Positions 17,121 through 26,105 are shown, counted from the stretch's first letter. The stretch: 64,000 nt of DNA from Benzoatithermus flavus (GCF_037908215.1 NZ_JBBLZC010000008.1:62001-126000), one strand, 5' to 3'. The notes: generated by a model not told the origin, from the sequence alone. Translations and numbers: made by a program.

Positions 17121-18344
17121 ATGCGCAACGACCGTCTCGATCGGCTCGCCGAGTTCCCGTTCCGCCGGCTCGCGGCTCTTCTCGCCGGCGAGCCGGCGCC
17201 GGCGGGGCCTGCCTTCGATCTCTCGATCGGCGAGCCCAAGCACGCCCCGCCGCATCTGCTCGCCGAGACCGTGGCGGCGCATGCACACTTGTGGAACCGC
17301 TATCCGCCGGTGAACGGGACACCCGAATTCCGCGCGGCAGCCGCCGCCTGGCTCACCCGCCGCTTCGGGCTCCCGTCCCATGTGCTCGATCCCGAACGCA
17401 TGATCCTGCCGCTGGCCGGAACCAAGGAGGGCCTCTACCTCCTACCATCGGTCGTGGTGCCGGCCGATCGGTCGGGGCCGAAGCCGGTCGTGCTGATGCC
17501 GGATCCGGTCTATGCCGTCTATTATGGTGCTGCCGTCATGGCCGGGGCCGAGCCCGTGCTCTTGCCGGCCACCGCCGCCTCGGGCTTCCTGCCCGATCTC
17601 GAGGCGCTTTCGCCGGCACTCCTCGCCCGCACGGCCCTGTTCTACCTGTGCACGCCCGCGAACCCGCAAGGTGCCGTCGCCGACCGCGACTATCTGCGGC
17701 GTGCCGTCCGCCTCGCACGGGAGTACGATTTCCTCCTCGCCGTCGACGAGTGCTACAGCGAGCTCTGGGACGCGGCTCCGCCACCGGGCGCTCTCGAGGC
17801 GGCCTGGGCCGAGGACGGCAGTTTCGCGAACGTCGTCGTCCTCCATTCGCTCAGCAAGCGCTCGAGCGCTCCCGGCCTGCGCTCGGGCTTCATCGCCGGC
17901 GATCCCGAGCTCCTCGCCCGTCTCCTGCGCTTGCGCGCCTACGGCTCGCCCGTGCAGCCCCTGCCGCTCATGGCCGCGGCCACCGTGCTCTGGCAGGACG
18001 AGACCCACGTCGAGGCCAACCGTGCCCTCTACCGCGAGAAGTTCGATCTGGCCGAGCGAAGGCTCGCCGGCCGGTTCGGCTTCTACCGCCCGGCGGGCGG
18101 GTTCTTCCTCTGGCTCGACGTCGGCGACGGCGAGGCCGCCTGCCGCCGGCTCTGGCGCGAGGCCGGGGTGAAGGTGCTGCCCGGCGGCTATCTCTCGGCC
18201 GGTGCGGATGCCGCCGGGACCAATCCCGGTGCCCCGTTCGTGCGGGTGGCGCTCGTCGATCGGATCGAGCTCGTCGACCGCGCGCTCGAGCGCTTCGCCG
18301 AGGTGCTCGGCGAGGCGAGCCGTCCGCGGGCGGCGGCGTCCTGA
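17121..18344 (+). CDS. dapC: Aminotransferase class I/II, probably succinyldiaminopimelate transaminase (DapC)
   Basis: A 407-residue PLP enzyme. The family pattern is clear: FDLSIGEPKHAPP, NRYPPVNGTPEFR, the PLP-contact segments LAGTKEGLYLL and TPANPQGAVAD, VDECYSELW, and the Schiff-base lysine in LHSLSKRSSAPGLRSGF. The C-terminal arginine region NPGAPFVRVALV is present. The SLSKRSSAPGLR form and overall layout match alphaproteobacterial DapC of lysine and peptidoglycan-precursor synthesis; another N-succinyl or acetylornithine aminotransferase role cannot be excluded. The ATG at 17121 has no strong Shine-Dalgarno sequence. ftsK follows after 21 bases. Confidence 0.82.
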   Translation: MRNDRLDRLAEFPFRRLAALLAGEPAPAGPAFDLSIGEPKHAPPHLLAETVAAHAHLWNRYPPVNGTPEFRAAAAAWLTRRFGLPSHVLDPERMILPLAGTKEGLYLLPSVVVPADRSGPKPVVLMPDPVYAVYYGAAVMAGAEPVLLPATAASGFLPDLEALSPALLARTALFYLCTPANPQGAVADRDYLRRAVRLAREYDFLLAVDECYSELWDAAPPPGALEAAWAEDGSFANVVVLHSLSKRSSAPGLRSGFIAGDPELLARLLRLRAYGSPVQPLPLMAAATVLWQDETHVEANRALYREKFDLAERRLAGRFGFYRPAGGFFLWLDVGDGEAACRRLWREAGVKVLPGGYLSAGADAAGTNPGAPFVRVALVDRIELVDRALERFAEVLGEASRPRAAAS

Positions 18345-18365
18345 CGATTGCCCAGGGACAAGCTG

Positions 18366-21071
18366 ATGGCTGCATCGACCGCCGACGCCTTCGGCAGCAC
18401 CCAGCTCAAGGAGCGGCTCAAGGAGAACCTGCTTCGCCTCTTGGGACTCGTCGCCGTCGTCACCGCCCTGGCGCTGGCACTGGCCCTGTTCGGGTACGAC
18501 TGGCGCGACCCGTCGCTCAATCAGGCGACCGCGCAGCCGGTTCGCAACCCGGTCGGGATCGCGGGTGCCGTCGCCGCCGACCTCCTCTACCAGCTCTTCG
18601 GCCTCGCCGCCTGGCTCCTGGTCGTCGCGGGCCTGAGCTGGGGGGTGCGCCTCGTGCTCGGCCGCAGACTGGGCTGGCCCTGGCTGCCGGTCCTGAGCCT
18701 GCCGTTGGCGCTCATGAGCCTCGCCGGCTTCCTCGCCACCCTGCCGCTTCCGGCCGTATCGAGCTGGCCGCTTCGGGTCGGCTTCGGCGGCGCGGTCGGC
18801 GATCTCGAATGGCGCTGGCTCGAGCCGATGATCGGCTCGACGGCCTTCGCCTGGGCCAGCCTGGCCCTGGCGCTTCTGTGTGGCGCCACGGCGCTCGGCG
18901 TCCGCTGGGCGGAGGGCATCTGGGCCGCGAGCCGTGTGGGTGCCGTGTCGCTCTGGGTCGGTCGTCGCCTCGGTGATGCCGCGGGCGCCGCCACGCTCCG
19001 GTCGGGCCGGCTCGTGCGCGAGGGCTGGCGCGGCTTCGACCTCGGCCGGCTGCGGCGGCCGACGGCGTTGCGGCCCGCGGTGGACGAGATCGAGGACGAT
19101 GCGTCGGAACCGGTGTCCCTGCGGCGGCGCCTGCGCCGCGAGCCCGCCATGGCCGGCCCGGTCGGACGCGGCCTCGCCGGGCGCCCGTTCGGCGGCGATC
19201 GAGAGGCCGGACCCGACGAGATGGCCAACGAGGCCGCATCATCCGTGCCCGAACGGCGACGCCCGCAGGTCGCCCCGCTCGGCGACGGCGACGAACCGCT
19301 GCCGACGATCCGCGCCCGCCGTCCACGCTCCTCTGCCTCCGAAGCGGAGGACGAGCCGACCGAGCGGCCGGCAGCACCCCGGATGGAGCCGGTCGTGGAG
19401 CGGACGCGGGCCGCAACGGTCGAGCCGTCGCTCCAGCGGGCCTTCGGGCCCGCTGCCGAGGCCAAGGCCGGCATTGCCCGGCCGGCAGCGCCGCCGCCGG
19501 CGCCGGAACACGAGGGCGCGCACGATTTCGAGCTGCCCGGCCTCGATCTTTTGGCCTCGGTCGCGAACGCGGCCCAGCCCAACCACTCGCCGCAGGCGCT
19601 CATGGAGACCTCGCGCCAGCTCGAGACCGTGCTCGACGATTTCGGTGTGCGCGGCGAGATCATCGACGCCAAGCCCGGCCCGGTCGTCACCCTGTTCGAG
19701 CTCGAGCCGGCACCCGGCACCCGCGCGGCACGCGTCATCAGCCTCGCCGACGACATCGCACGCAGTTTGTGCGCGCTCTCGGTGCGTGTGGCCGTGGTGC
19801 CGGGGCGAAACGTCATCGGCATCGAGCTGCCGAACGACAAGCGTCAGACCGTCTACCTGCGCGAGCTGCTCGAGGCCGAAGCCTATCGCGGCAGCGGCGC
19901 CCGACTGCCGCTGGCGCTGGGCAAGGACATCGCCGGCAATCCGATCGTGGCCGACCTGGCACGGATGCCGCATCTCCTCATCGCCGGCACCACGGGCTCG
20001 GGCAAGTCGGTCGCGATCAACGCCATGATCCTCTCGCTGCTCTACCGGCTGCGCCCGGACGAGCTGCGGCTGATCATGATCGACCCCAAGGTGATCGAAC
20101 TCTCGGTCTACGAGGACATCCCGCACCTCCTGGCCCCCGTCGTCACCGATCCGCCCAAGGCGGTGGTGGCCTTGAAGTGGGTCGTGCGGCAGATGGACGA
20201 GCGCTACCGGCTGATGTCGCACCTCGGCGTGCGCGACATCTTCGCCTTCAACAAGCGCATCCTCCAGGCCAAGGCGCGCGGCGAGGAGCTGAAGCGGCGC
20301 GTGCGCACCGGCTTCGAGCCCGGCACCGGTGTGCCGATCTTCGAGGAGCAGCCGATCGAGATGAAACCGCTCCCGCTCATCGTCGTCATCGTCGACGAGG
20401 TGGCGGACCTCATGCTCACGGCCGGCAAGGAGATCGAGAACGCGATCCAGCGCCTGTCGCAAAAAGCCCGTGCCGCCGGCGTGCATCTCATCGTCGCCAC
20501 GCAGCGGCCTTCGGTCGACGTGCTCACCGGCGTCATCAAGGCGAACCTGCCGTCCCGGATCAGCTTCCGCGTCAGCTCCAAGATCGACAGCCGCACCATC
20601 TTGGGCGAGCCGGGTGCGGAGCAGCTCCTGGGCCAGGGCGACATGCTCTACCTGATGCCGGGCGATCGGATCAGTCGCATCCACGGGGCGCTGGTCACCG
20701 ACGCCGAGGTCGAGCAGGTGGTCCGCCACCTCAAGACCCAGGGCGAGCCCGACTATCACGCGGAAGTGACCGAGGATCCCGAGAGCGGCGGCGAGAGTGC
20801 CGGCGGAGCCGACGGGGCTCTGTTCGACGGCTCGAGCGCCGGTGGCGACGCCCTCTACAACCAGGCGGTCCAAATCGTGGCGCGCGACGGCAAGGCCTCG
20901 ACCAGCTATCTTCAGCGCAAGCTGTCGATCGGCTACAACAGCGCCGCCAAGCTCATCGAGCGCATGGAGAACGAGGGCCTGATCAGCCGGGCCGACCATG
21001 TCGGTCGACGCCAGGTGCTGATGGGCCGTGGCGGCGTGGACGGCACCGAGCCCACCGACGACCCGTTCTGA
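18366..21071 (+). CDS. ftsK: DNA translocase FtsK
   Basis: A 901-residue divisome protein that pumps DNA during chromosome segregation. About residues 20-190 hold four membrane helices; residues 200-395 are a linker rich in Arg, Pro and Ala; the RecA-like motor has Walker A AGTTGSGKSVAIN near residue 541 and Walker B LIVVIVDEVADLM; the C-terminal gamma winged helix (from about residue 828, YNQAVQIVARDGKASTSYLQ) binds the KOPS orienting sites. The ATG at 18366 has AGGGA 8 bases upstream and is better than the TTG at 18348. Linker length is moderate for alphaproteobacteria. It is placed between dapC and lolA. Confidence 0.96.
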   Translation: MAASTADAFGSTQLKERLKENLLRLLGLVAVVTALALALALFGYDWRDPSLNQATAQPVRNPVGIAGAVAADLLYQLFGLAAWLLVVAGLSWGVRLVLGRRLGWPWLPVLSLPLALMSLAGFLATLPLPAVSSWPLRVGFGGAVGDLEWRWLEPMIGSTAFAWASLALALLCGATALGVRWAEGIWAASRVGAVSLWVGRRLGDAAGAATLRSGRLVREGWRGFDLGRLRRPTALRPAVDEIEDDASEPVSLRRRLRREPAMAGPVGRGLAGRPFGGDREAGPDEMANEAASSVPERRRPQVAPLGDGDEPLPTIRARRPRSSASEAEDEPTERPAAPRMEPVVERTRAATVEPSLQRAFGPAAEAKAGIARPAAPPPAPEHEGAHDFELPGLDLLASVANAAQPNHSPQALMETSRQLETVLDDFGVRGEIIDAKPGPVVTLFELEPAPGTRAARVISLADDIARSLCALSVRVAVVPGRNVIGIELPNDKRQTVYLRELLEAEAYRGSGARLPLALGKDIAGNPIVADLARMPHLLIAGTTGSGKSVAINAMILSLLYRLRPDELRLIMIDPKVIELSVYEDIPHLLAPVVTDPPKAVVALKWVVRQMDERYRLMSHLGVRDIFAFNKRILQAKARGEELKRRVRTGFEPGTGVPIFEEQPIEMKPLPLIVVIVDEVADLMLTAGKEIENAIQRLSQKARAAGVHLIVATQRPSVDVLTGVIKANLPSRISFRVSSKIDSRTILGEPGAEQLLGQGDMLYLMPGDRISRIHGALVTDAEVEQVVRHLKTQGEPDYHAEVTEDPESGGESAGGADGALFDGSSAGGDALYNQAVQIVARDGKASTSYLQRKLSIGYNSAAKLIERMENEGLISRADHVGRRQVLMGRGGVDGTEPTDDPF

Positions 21072-21113
21072 GCCCGGCAGCATCATCGGACATCGAAGGA
21101 ATCCAGGGCACCC

Positions 21114-21761
21114 ATGCAGCGCATCGCTCTCACCCGGCGGGGGCTCGCCTCGCTCGCCCTCGCCACGGCGGTCATGGGCCTGCTCCGCCCCGCTGCGGCC
21201 GCCCTGGTGCCGGGCCAACAGGAGATCGTGCAGCGGGTCGAGACCTATTTCAACGGCATCCACACCCTCGCTGCCGACTTCCAGCAGATCGCCCCGGACG
21301 GCAGCCTGTCGACCGGGAAGCTCTACATCGATCGCGACCGTGGCGGCATGCGCTTCGACTACGATCCGCCGTCCAAGATCCTGCTCGTGGCACCCGGCGA
21401 CTGGCGGCTGATCTTCTACGACGGCAGCATCAAGCAGGTGAACGTCATCCCGCTCGCCGAGACCCCTTTGGGCTTCGTTCTGGACAAGGAGGTCAAGCTC
21501 GAAGGCGACGTCACTGTCGAGGCCGTGCGCGAGCGCGAGGGCGAGATCGACCTCGTGCTCGTGCGCACGAAGGAGCCGGACCAGGGCCAGGTCGTGCTGA
21601 CGCTCGCCAAGCGGCCGCTCGAGCTGCGCCGCTGGACCGTGACCGATGCGCAAGGACTCACCACCACGATCACGCTGAGCCAGGTCCAGACCGGCATGCC
21701 GCTCGACCGCAAGCTCTTCGTCTGGCGCGACCCCCAGCTCTTCGGCTGGCCCGAGGACTGA
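21114..21761 (+). CDS. lolA: Outer-membrane lipoprotein carrier protein LolA
   Basis: A 215-residue periplasmic chaperone that ferries lipoproteins to the outer membrane. It has a signal peptide (RRGLASLALATAVMGLLRPAA) and then the family features FNGIHTLAADFQQIAPDGS, STGKLYIDRDRGGMRFDYDP and PSKILLVAPGDWRLIFYDGS. The order ftsK-lolA is widespread in alphaproteobacteria, which supports the call. It starts 42 bases after ftsK and ends 9 bases before a small convergent gene. Confidence 0.9.
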   Translation: MQRIALTRRGLASLALATAVMGLLRPAAAALVPGQQEIVQRVETYFNGIHTLAADFQQIAPDGSLSTGKLYIDRDRGGMRFDYDPPSKILLVAPGDWRLIFYDGSIKQVNVIPLAETPLGFVLDKEVKLEGDVTVEAVREREGEIDLVLVRTKEPDQGQVVLTLAKRPLELRRWTVTDAQGLTTTITLSQVQTGMPLDRKLFVWRDPQLFGWPED

Positions 21762-21770
21762 AGCCGCCCG

Positions 21771-21980
21771 TCAGTCGTCCACCCCGCGGGCGAGCAGATC
21801 GGGTGCGGTGAACTCGGGCCGGCCGAGCAGGCGGGCGATGCGGTTGCGCTCGTCGATCAGGATCGCGAGCAGGGCGTCGGAAATTTCGGACTCGGCTGCC
21901 CGTGCGCGGATCACGGCGTCGATCGCGTCCATGATCGCGACGCGCGCGAGCAGGATCGGGTCGGGTTCGGGCGTGGTCAT
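21771..21980 (-). CDS. Small conserved-looking protein of unknown function
   Basis: A 69-residue, mostly helical and acidic protein (MTTPEPDPILLARVAIMDAI, then ISDALLAILIDERNRIARLLGRPE). The ATG at 21980 has GGAG 8 bases upstream, while the in-frame GTG at 21989 does not. It is convergent with lolA and on the same strand as the LysE-like gene to its left edge. The composition and ribosome-binding site support a real gene; no family was recognised. Confidence 0.55.
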   Translation of the reverse strand: MTTPEPDPILLARVAIMDAIDAVIRARAAESEISDALLAILIDERNRIARLLGRPEFTAPDLLARGVDD

Positions 21981-22044
21981 CGCCTCCACTCCGGGCTGAC
22001 GGGCAGGCCGGCCTCAACCGCCGGCGAGCCCGAGCGGTGCCGTC

Positions 22045-22680
22045 TCAGCGGCGGCTCTCGAGCGCCAGGCGCAGGCCGAAAGCGATCAGGACCCCGCCCG
22101 TCACCCGATCGAGGGTCCGCACCACGGCGGCGCGGCGGAGCAGGCGGCCCAGGGGTCGGGTCGCCGCGACCAGAGCCGCGAACCAGACCATGCTCAAGAG
22201 CGCGTGGACCGCCGCCAGCAGCAGCATGAAGCTCGTGGCCGGAACCCCGGCTGGCAAGAACTGCGGCAGGAAGGTGACGTAGAACACGCCGACCTTGGGG
22301 TTGAGCAGGTTGGTGAGAAGGCCGCGCACGAACCAGCGCTGCCCACCCGTCGCAGGAGGGATACCGGTACTGCCCTCGGCCGCGAGACCATCCCGCGCCT
22401 GCCGCAGCATGGTCCAGCCGAGCCACAGGAGATAGAGGGCGCCGGCCCAACGGAGCACGGTGTAGGCGAACTCGGAGACGCTCAAGAGCGCACCCAGCCC
22501 GACCGCGACGGCCGCACCCCAGGCAAGGCAGCCTCCGCATACGCCGAGGCCCGCGAGCAGCGCCTGCCTGGGACCTTCCACGCCCGCCGTCCGCAGCACG
22601 AGCGCGGTGTCGAGCCCCGGTGTCATCGTCAGGAGCGCCGCCGCGAGGCTGAAGGCGACGAGGGCTTCGGGCATGGTCAC
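22045..22680 (-). CDS. LysE family amino acid exporter
   Basis: A 211-residue inner-membrane protein with about six helices. The N-terminal AFSLAAALLTMTPGLDTALVLRTA and the FVRGLLTNLLNPKVGVFYVTFLPQF segment are the family signature of LysE/RhtB exporters, which expel amino acids or related metabolites. The GTG at 22680 has GGAG 8 bases upstream; the ATG at 22674 is two codons in and also possible. It is divergent from the haem module to the right. Confidence 0.88.
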   Translation of the reverse strand: MTMPEALVAFSLAAALLTMTPGLDTALVLRTAGVEGPRQALLAGLGVCGGCLAWGAAVAVGLGALLSVSEFAYTVLRWAGALYLLWLGWTMLRQARDGLAAEGSTGIPPATGGQRWFVRGLLTNLLNPKVGVFYVTFLPQFLPAGVPATSFMLLLAAVHALLSMVWFAALVAATRPLGRLLRRAAVVRTLDRVTGGVLIAFGLRLALESRR

Positions 22681-22876
22681 GGGTGGTTCTCCGAGGGAGC
22701 CGGACCGACCCCGGCCGCGCCGCACTTACCATGCCGCGAGCCGTCTCGCCATGCCCTTGCGGCGGGTCTGTTCGGTCTGGCACTCCTGGTTTACCTCTAT
22801 CGCGTCCGTGCGCCCGCTCGCCGCCGCGACGATGCAGGCGCCCCGCGCAACCTCGCGGCCGACGGCTTCGACCCGC

Positions 22877-23596
22877 ATGATCCCGCTCGCGGCTCCCCTC
22901 GACGCAACGGGCGTCGTCCTGCTCGCTGCCTTTCTCCTCGTCCTCCTCTGCCCGCCTCTGGTCGCCTACGAGCCTCTCTGGGAGGTCGCGGCCAGCCTCG
23001 GCTATGCCGCCGTCGCTGCCACCGTCCTGACCTTCCGCGTCGTGCCGCGCCGGAGCCATCTCACGCCCTACCGGTTCTCGCTGCACCGGATCGCGGGCAA
23101 TCTCGCTCTTGCGCTCGTTCTGGCGCACGTTCTGACGATGGTCGCGGGCGATCCCTTCATGCTCGACTATCTCGGCTGGATGATGCCGCTCCACGTGCTC
23201 GCAGGTGTCCTGGCAGCGCTCGCCTTCGTGCTCGCGGTCACGAGCCGCGAGCCGGCGCTGCCGCGGCGGCTGCGCCTGGGCGCGCGCAGCCGGACCTTTC
23301 ATGCCTGGAGCGGCATCGCCGCGAGCACTCTCACGACCTGGCACGTGCTGGCTTCGAGCTCGAAGCTCCTGGACTCGTGGCGCTACGGCCTCCTCGCCCT
23401 CGTGTTCCTGGCGCTCCCGGCGCCGGCGCTCTCGGATCGCTTGGGCGGTTTTCGCGAGCGTCGGCCGGCACCCGCCGCCTCGGAGCCCTTCAGCCGAGCG
23501 GGAGCGCGGGGAATGCTGCGCATCTCGGCCCTGATCGGCGCCATTGCCGTGCTCCTCGCCACGGCACCCCACGTGGTCCGCCTTCTGCGGGGCTGA
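22877..23596 (+). CDS. Bis-haem b membrane protein (ferric reductase-like transmembrane domain)
   Basis: A 239-residue protein with about six hydrophobic helices. Two helices each carry a histidine pair 14 residues apart: H70/H84 (HRIAGNLALALVLAH) and H142/H156 (HAWSGIAASTLTTWH). This HX13H pairing is the haem-ligand pattern of the ferric reductase/NADPH oxidase membrane domain. No FAD or NAD(P)H domain follows; the C terminus is short. Five bases downstream starts a tetrahaem cytochrome c, so the pair probably passes electrons across the inner membrane. The ATG at 22877 lacks a clear ribosome-binding site, and an in-frame ATG at 22832 is an alternative. Confidence 0.75.
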   Translation: MIPLAAPLDATGVVLLAAFLLVLLCPPLVAYEPLWEVAASLGYAAVAATVLTFRVVPRRSHLTPYRFSLHRIAGNLALALVLAHVLTMVAGDPFMLDYLGWMMPLHVLAGVLAALAFVLAVTSREPALPRRLRLGARSRTFHAWSGIAASTLTTWHVLASSSKLLDSWRYGLLALVFLALPAPALSDRLGGFRERRPAPAASEPFSRAGARGMLRISALIGAIAVLLATAPHVVRLLRG

Positions 23597-23601
23597 GGCC
23601 G

Positions 23602-23997
23602 ATGCGCGCACTTTCCATCCCATTCCGTGTCGCCCTTCTCGCCTCGGCCGGCCTCGTCACGGCCGGCGTCTTGTGGCTCGGCTCGGGGCTGCGGCTCGAG
23701 CGGATCGCCGAGCGCCCGCTCCTGCCGACCCGCTTCGATCACAAGTTCCACACCGGCGTGAACTGCACGACCTGTCATCACAATTTCCGCGAGCGTGGCC
23801 TCGGCACCAAGCCCTGTCTCGCCTGCCACAAGGCCTGGGGCACCACCGAAGCGCGTCGGATCGACACCGTGTTCCACGCCTTCTGTACGGACTGCCACCG
23901 CCGCGAGCAGGCGACGGGCGCGAAGGCGGGACCGGTCAAGGCGTGCGTTGCCTGCCATGTCGCCCGCGCGCGCCCGGTTCGGTTGCAAGAAAGATAA
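23602..23997 (+). CDS. Tetrahaem cytochrome c3-like protein, membrane-anchored or secreted
   Basis: A 131-residue protein with an N-terminal hydrophobic segment (residues about 7-30) and four CXXCH haem sites: C55-H59, C72-H76, C95-H99 and C115-H119. Four further histidines outside these motifs (H47, H50, H60, H92) could supply the second axial ligands, giving bis-His haems as in cytochrome c3/c7 proteins. It follows the bis-haem b gene after 5 bases and is presumably its periplasmic partner. The physiological donor and acceptor are unknown. An AT-rich stretch and cysH follow. Confidence 0.85.
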   Translation: MRALSIPFRVALLASAGLVTAGVLWLGSGLRLERIAERPLLPTRFDHKFHTGVNCTTCHHNFRERGLGTKPCLACHKAWGTTEARRIDTVFHAFCTDCHRREQATGAKAGPVKACVACHVARARPVRLQER

Positions 23998-24009
23998 AAC
24001 GGTATTTTT

Positions 24010-24038
24010 TTGTTAAAAAGCCATATTTACATTCTATG
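24010..24038 (+). promoter_or_regulatory. AT-rich leader with weak promoter candidate upstream of cysH
   Basis: The 90 bases between the cytochrome stop and cysH include a markedly AT-rich segment (about 23996-24058). TTGTTA (24010-24015) is followed after 17 bases by TCTATG (24033-24038), a weak match to promoter boxes. A promoter for cysH is plausible here, but the boxes are not convincing. Confidence 0.25.
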
Positions 24039-24088
24039 TCCGTGTGAGTAAATGAACCCCAGCCATATCCGTTGATGGGGGATGGGGC

Positions 24089-24802
24089 GTGGATATCGTC
24101 TCCGCCGAGAGGGAAAGCCGGATCTCGCTCGACTGGGCGCGCGAGGCCTGGGACGGGCTGGAAGGTCTAGCACTGCTCCGTGCGGCTCTGACCGGGCCTT
24201 GTGCGGGCCGGATCGCTCTGGTGTCCTCGTTCGGCGCCGAAAGTGCCGTGCTGCTCGACATGGTGGCGAGCATCGACCGACGTACGCCGGTAATCTTTCT
24301 CGAGACCGGCAAGCTGTTCCCGGAGACGCTGGCTTACAAGGACGAACTCGTGCGCTGGCTCGGGCTCGAGGACGTGCGCGTGATCCGGCCCGATCCGGCC
24401 GATCTCGCCCGCTTCGACGGCAAGGGCGACCTCTGGCGCCGCGAGGCCGACATGTGCTGCCACATCCGCAAGACCGAGCCGCTCGACCGGGCGCTTCGGG
24501 GCTTCGTGGGCTGGATCACCGGCCGCAAGCGGTTCCAGGGCGGCCTGCGGGCAGCCCTGCCGGCGGTCGAGGCCGACCCGGTCACGGGCCTGCTCAAGCT
24601 CAACCCGCTGGCTTCCTGGTCCCTCGAGGACATCCGGCACTACCGCCGCCTGCGGCAGTTGCCGCTCCATCCTCTGGTGGCACGCGGCTATCCTTCGATC
24701 GGCTGCGCGCCCTGCACGCGTGCGGTCAAGGAAGGCGAGGACGTGCGCGCCGGCCGCTGGTGGCACCTCGACAAGACCGAGTGCGGCATCCACCGGAGCT
24801 GA
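24089..24802 (+). CDS. cysH: Adenylyl-sulfate/phosphoadenylyl-sulfate reductase (iron-sulfur type)
   Basis: A 237-residue enzyme of assimilatory sulfate reduction that reduces APS (or PAPS) to sulfite. The PP-loop motif is VSSFGAESAVLLDM. The cysteines C123-C124 (MCCHIRK) and C206/C209 (GCAPCTR) are the four ligands of the [4Fe-4S] cluster that marks the APS-using type, and C232 in ECGIH is the catalytic cysteine. The start is the GTG at 24089. It stands alone here, without cysDN or sulfite reductase genes. A palindrome separates it from the convergent aminotransferase gene. Confidence 0.93.
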   Translation: MDIVSAERESRISLDWAREAWDGLEGLALLRAALTGPCAGRIALVSSFGAESAVLLDMVASIDRRTPVIFLETGKLFPETLAYKDELVRWLGLEDVRVIRPDPADLARFDGKGDLWRREADMCCHIRKTEPLDRALRGFVGWITGRKRFQGGLRAALPAVEADPVTGLLKLNPLASWSLEDIRHYRRLRQLPLHPLVARGYPSIGCAPCTRAVKEGEDVRAGRWWHLDKTECGIHRS

Positions 24803-24818
24803 GCCGCCGGCCGGCGGC
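24803..24818. terminator. Perfect GC palindrome between convergent genes
   Basis: GCCGCCGG CCGGCGGC is a perfect 16-base palindrome immediately after the cysH stop and 7 bases before the end of the convergent aminotransferase gene. It could fold as a 6-bp stem with a GGCC loop and act as a bidirectional transcription stop. There is no T-run. Confidence 0.45.
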
Positions 24819-24824
24819 GCTCCT

Positions 24825-25961
24825 TCAAAGAGAGGCCGCAAGCGCCTCCACGAAGCGGTCGATGTCCGCCTCGTCGTTGTAGAGATGCGGCGTGACCCGT
24901 AGCCGGTCGCCCCGCGCGCTGACGTGAACCTGCCGGGCGGCGAGGCGGCGCGTCAGGTCGACGGGCGCTCCCGGCGGCAGGCGCAGGCCGAGATAGTGAC
25001 CGGCACGCAGATGCTCCGGCACGGCCTCGAGGCCGAGCGGGCGCACGCGTGCGGCGATGTCGCGGGTCAGGGCCGAGAGCGTCGCCGCGATCGCCTCCAC
25101 ACCCCAGGCCCGGATCTGCTCGAGGGCGGCGATGCTCATCGGCATCAACGCGAAATTGCTGCGCTCTCCGACGTCGAACCGTCGGGCACCGGGAGCCGAC
25201 GCCTCCTCGTAGTCGACGAGGCGGGTGAAGTCCTCGGCACCTGCGCGGGTGATCCAGTTGTCCTCGAGCGGCCGCCCGTCCTGCCGGCGCGGATCGACAT
25301 AGAGATAGCCCAGGCTGTAGGGGCCGAGCAGCCATTTGTAGCCGGCGACGACCAGGAAGTCGGGCCGCACCTGCCGCACGTCGAGCGGCCAGGCGCCCAC
25401 GGACTGGGTCGCATCGATCACCAGGGCCGCGCCGATTGCCCGGCAGCGCTCCCCCACCCGCACGAGATTGACCAGCCGGCCGTCGGTCCAGCGGCAGTGC
25501 GGCAAGGCGGCGATGGCGGCACGCTCGTCGAGGGCGGCCAGCACCGCCGTCGTCAGGTCACCGTCCTCGCCGGCCTCGACCAGCACGAGCTCGGCCTCCC
25601 GCTCGCGGGCGAGGCGTTGCCAGCAATAGACGTTGGACGGGAACTGGTCGCGCAGCCCCACGATGCGCCGTCCCTTGCCCAGCGGCAGGTTGGCCGCGGC
25701 GATGGCGAGACCGTAGCTCGCCGCCGGAACGATGGCGATATCGTCCGGCGTGGCGCCGATCAGACCCGCGAACAGGCCGCGGGCACGCTCGCTGCCGGTG
25801 AAAAAGTCCTCGGGTGCTACCGTCCAAGGCCGCGCCTTGCGCTCCACGCCTTCGATCCCGGCTCGGGTCACCGCCCGCAGGGACGGGGTCATGTAGGCGG
25901 CGTTGAGGTAGGCGATCTCGCGCGGCAGATCGAACAGATGACGCTGGCAGGCTAGAGACAT
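24825..25961 (-). CDS. Class V aminotransferase-fold PLP enzyme (kynureninase/cysteine desulfurase-like)
   Basis: A 378-residue PLP-dependent protein. It begins with the fold's REIAYLNAAYMTPSLRAV, and shows AASYGLAIAAANLPL, DQFPSNVYCWQRLA, the cofactor aspartate in LVIDATQSVGAWPLD and the Schiff-base lysine in VVAGYKWLLGPYSLGYLYVD. The C-terminal domain ends with HLYNDEADIDRFVEAL. The substrate cannot be inferred; no NifS-type catalytic cysteine loop is evident, so a lyase or epimerase-like role is as possible as transamination. It lies downstream of HU, separated by a strong hairpin. Confidence 0.82.
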   Translation of the reverse strand: MSLACQRHLFDLPREIAYLNAAYMTPSLRAVTRAGIEGVERKARPWTVAPEDFFTGSERARGLFAGLIGATPDDIAIVPAASYGLAIAAANLPLGKGRRIVGLRDQFPSNVYCWQRLAREREAELVLVEAGEDGDLTTAVLAALDERAAIAALPHCRWTDGRLVNLVRVGERCRAIGAALVIDATQSVGAWPLDVRQVRPDFLVVAGYKWLLGPYSLGYLYVDPRRQDGRPLEDNWITRAGAEDFTRLVDYEEASAPGARRFDVGERSNFALMPMSIAALEQIRAWGVEAIAATLSALTRDIAARVRPLGLEAVPEHLRAGHYLGLRLPPGAPVDLTRRLAARQVHVSARGDRLRVTPHLYNDEADIDRFVEALAASL

Positions 25962-26024
25962 AAGGAACGGGCTCGAATCCGCGGCGACATCGGGCTCGCT
26001 GCCGAGCCGGTCGCCGTATCGAAC

Positions 26025-26058
26025 GGGGCCGCACTGCGGCCTTGCGCAGTGCGGCCCC
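26025..26058. terminator. Perfect 14-bp hairpin downstream of the HU gene
   Basis: GGGGCCGCACTGCG (26025-26038) and CGCAGTGCGGCCCC (26045-26058) are exact reverse complements with a 6-base loop, 47 bases after the HU stop. The stem would end HU transcription and shield the downstream aminotransferase gene. No T-run follows on either strand. Confidence 0.65.
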
Positions 26059-26105
26059 GTCTCGTGCCGGCGCAGGCCGGGCGGACCGGCCCGACGGACG
26101 GCGGC

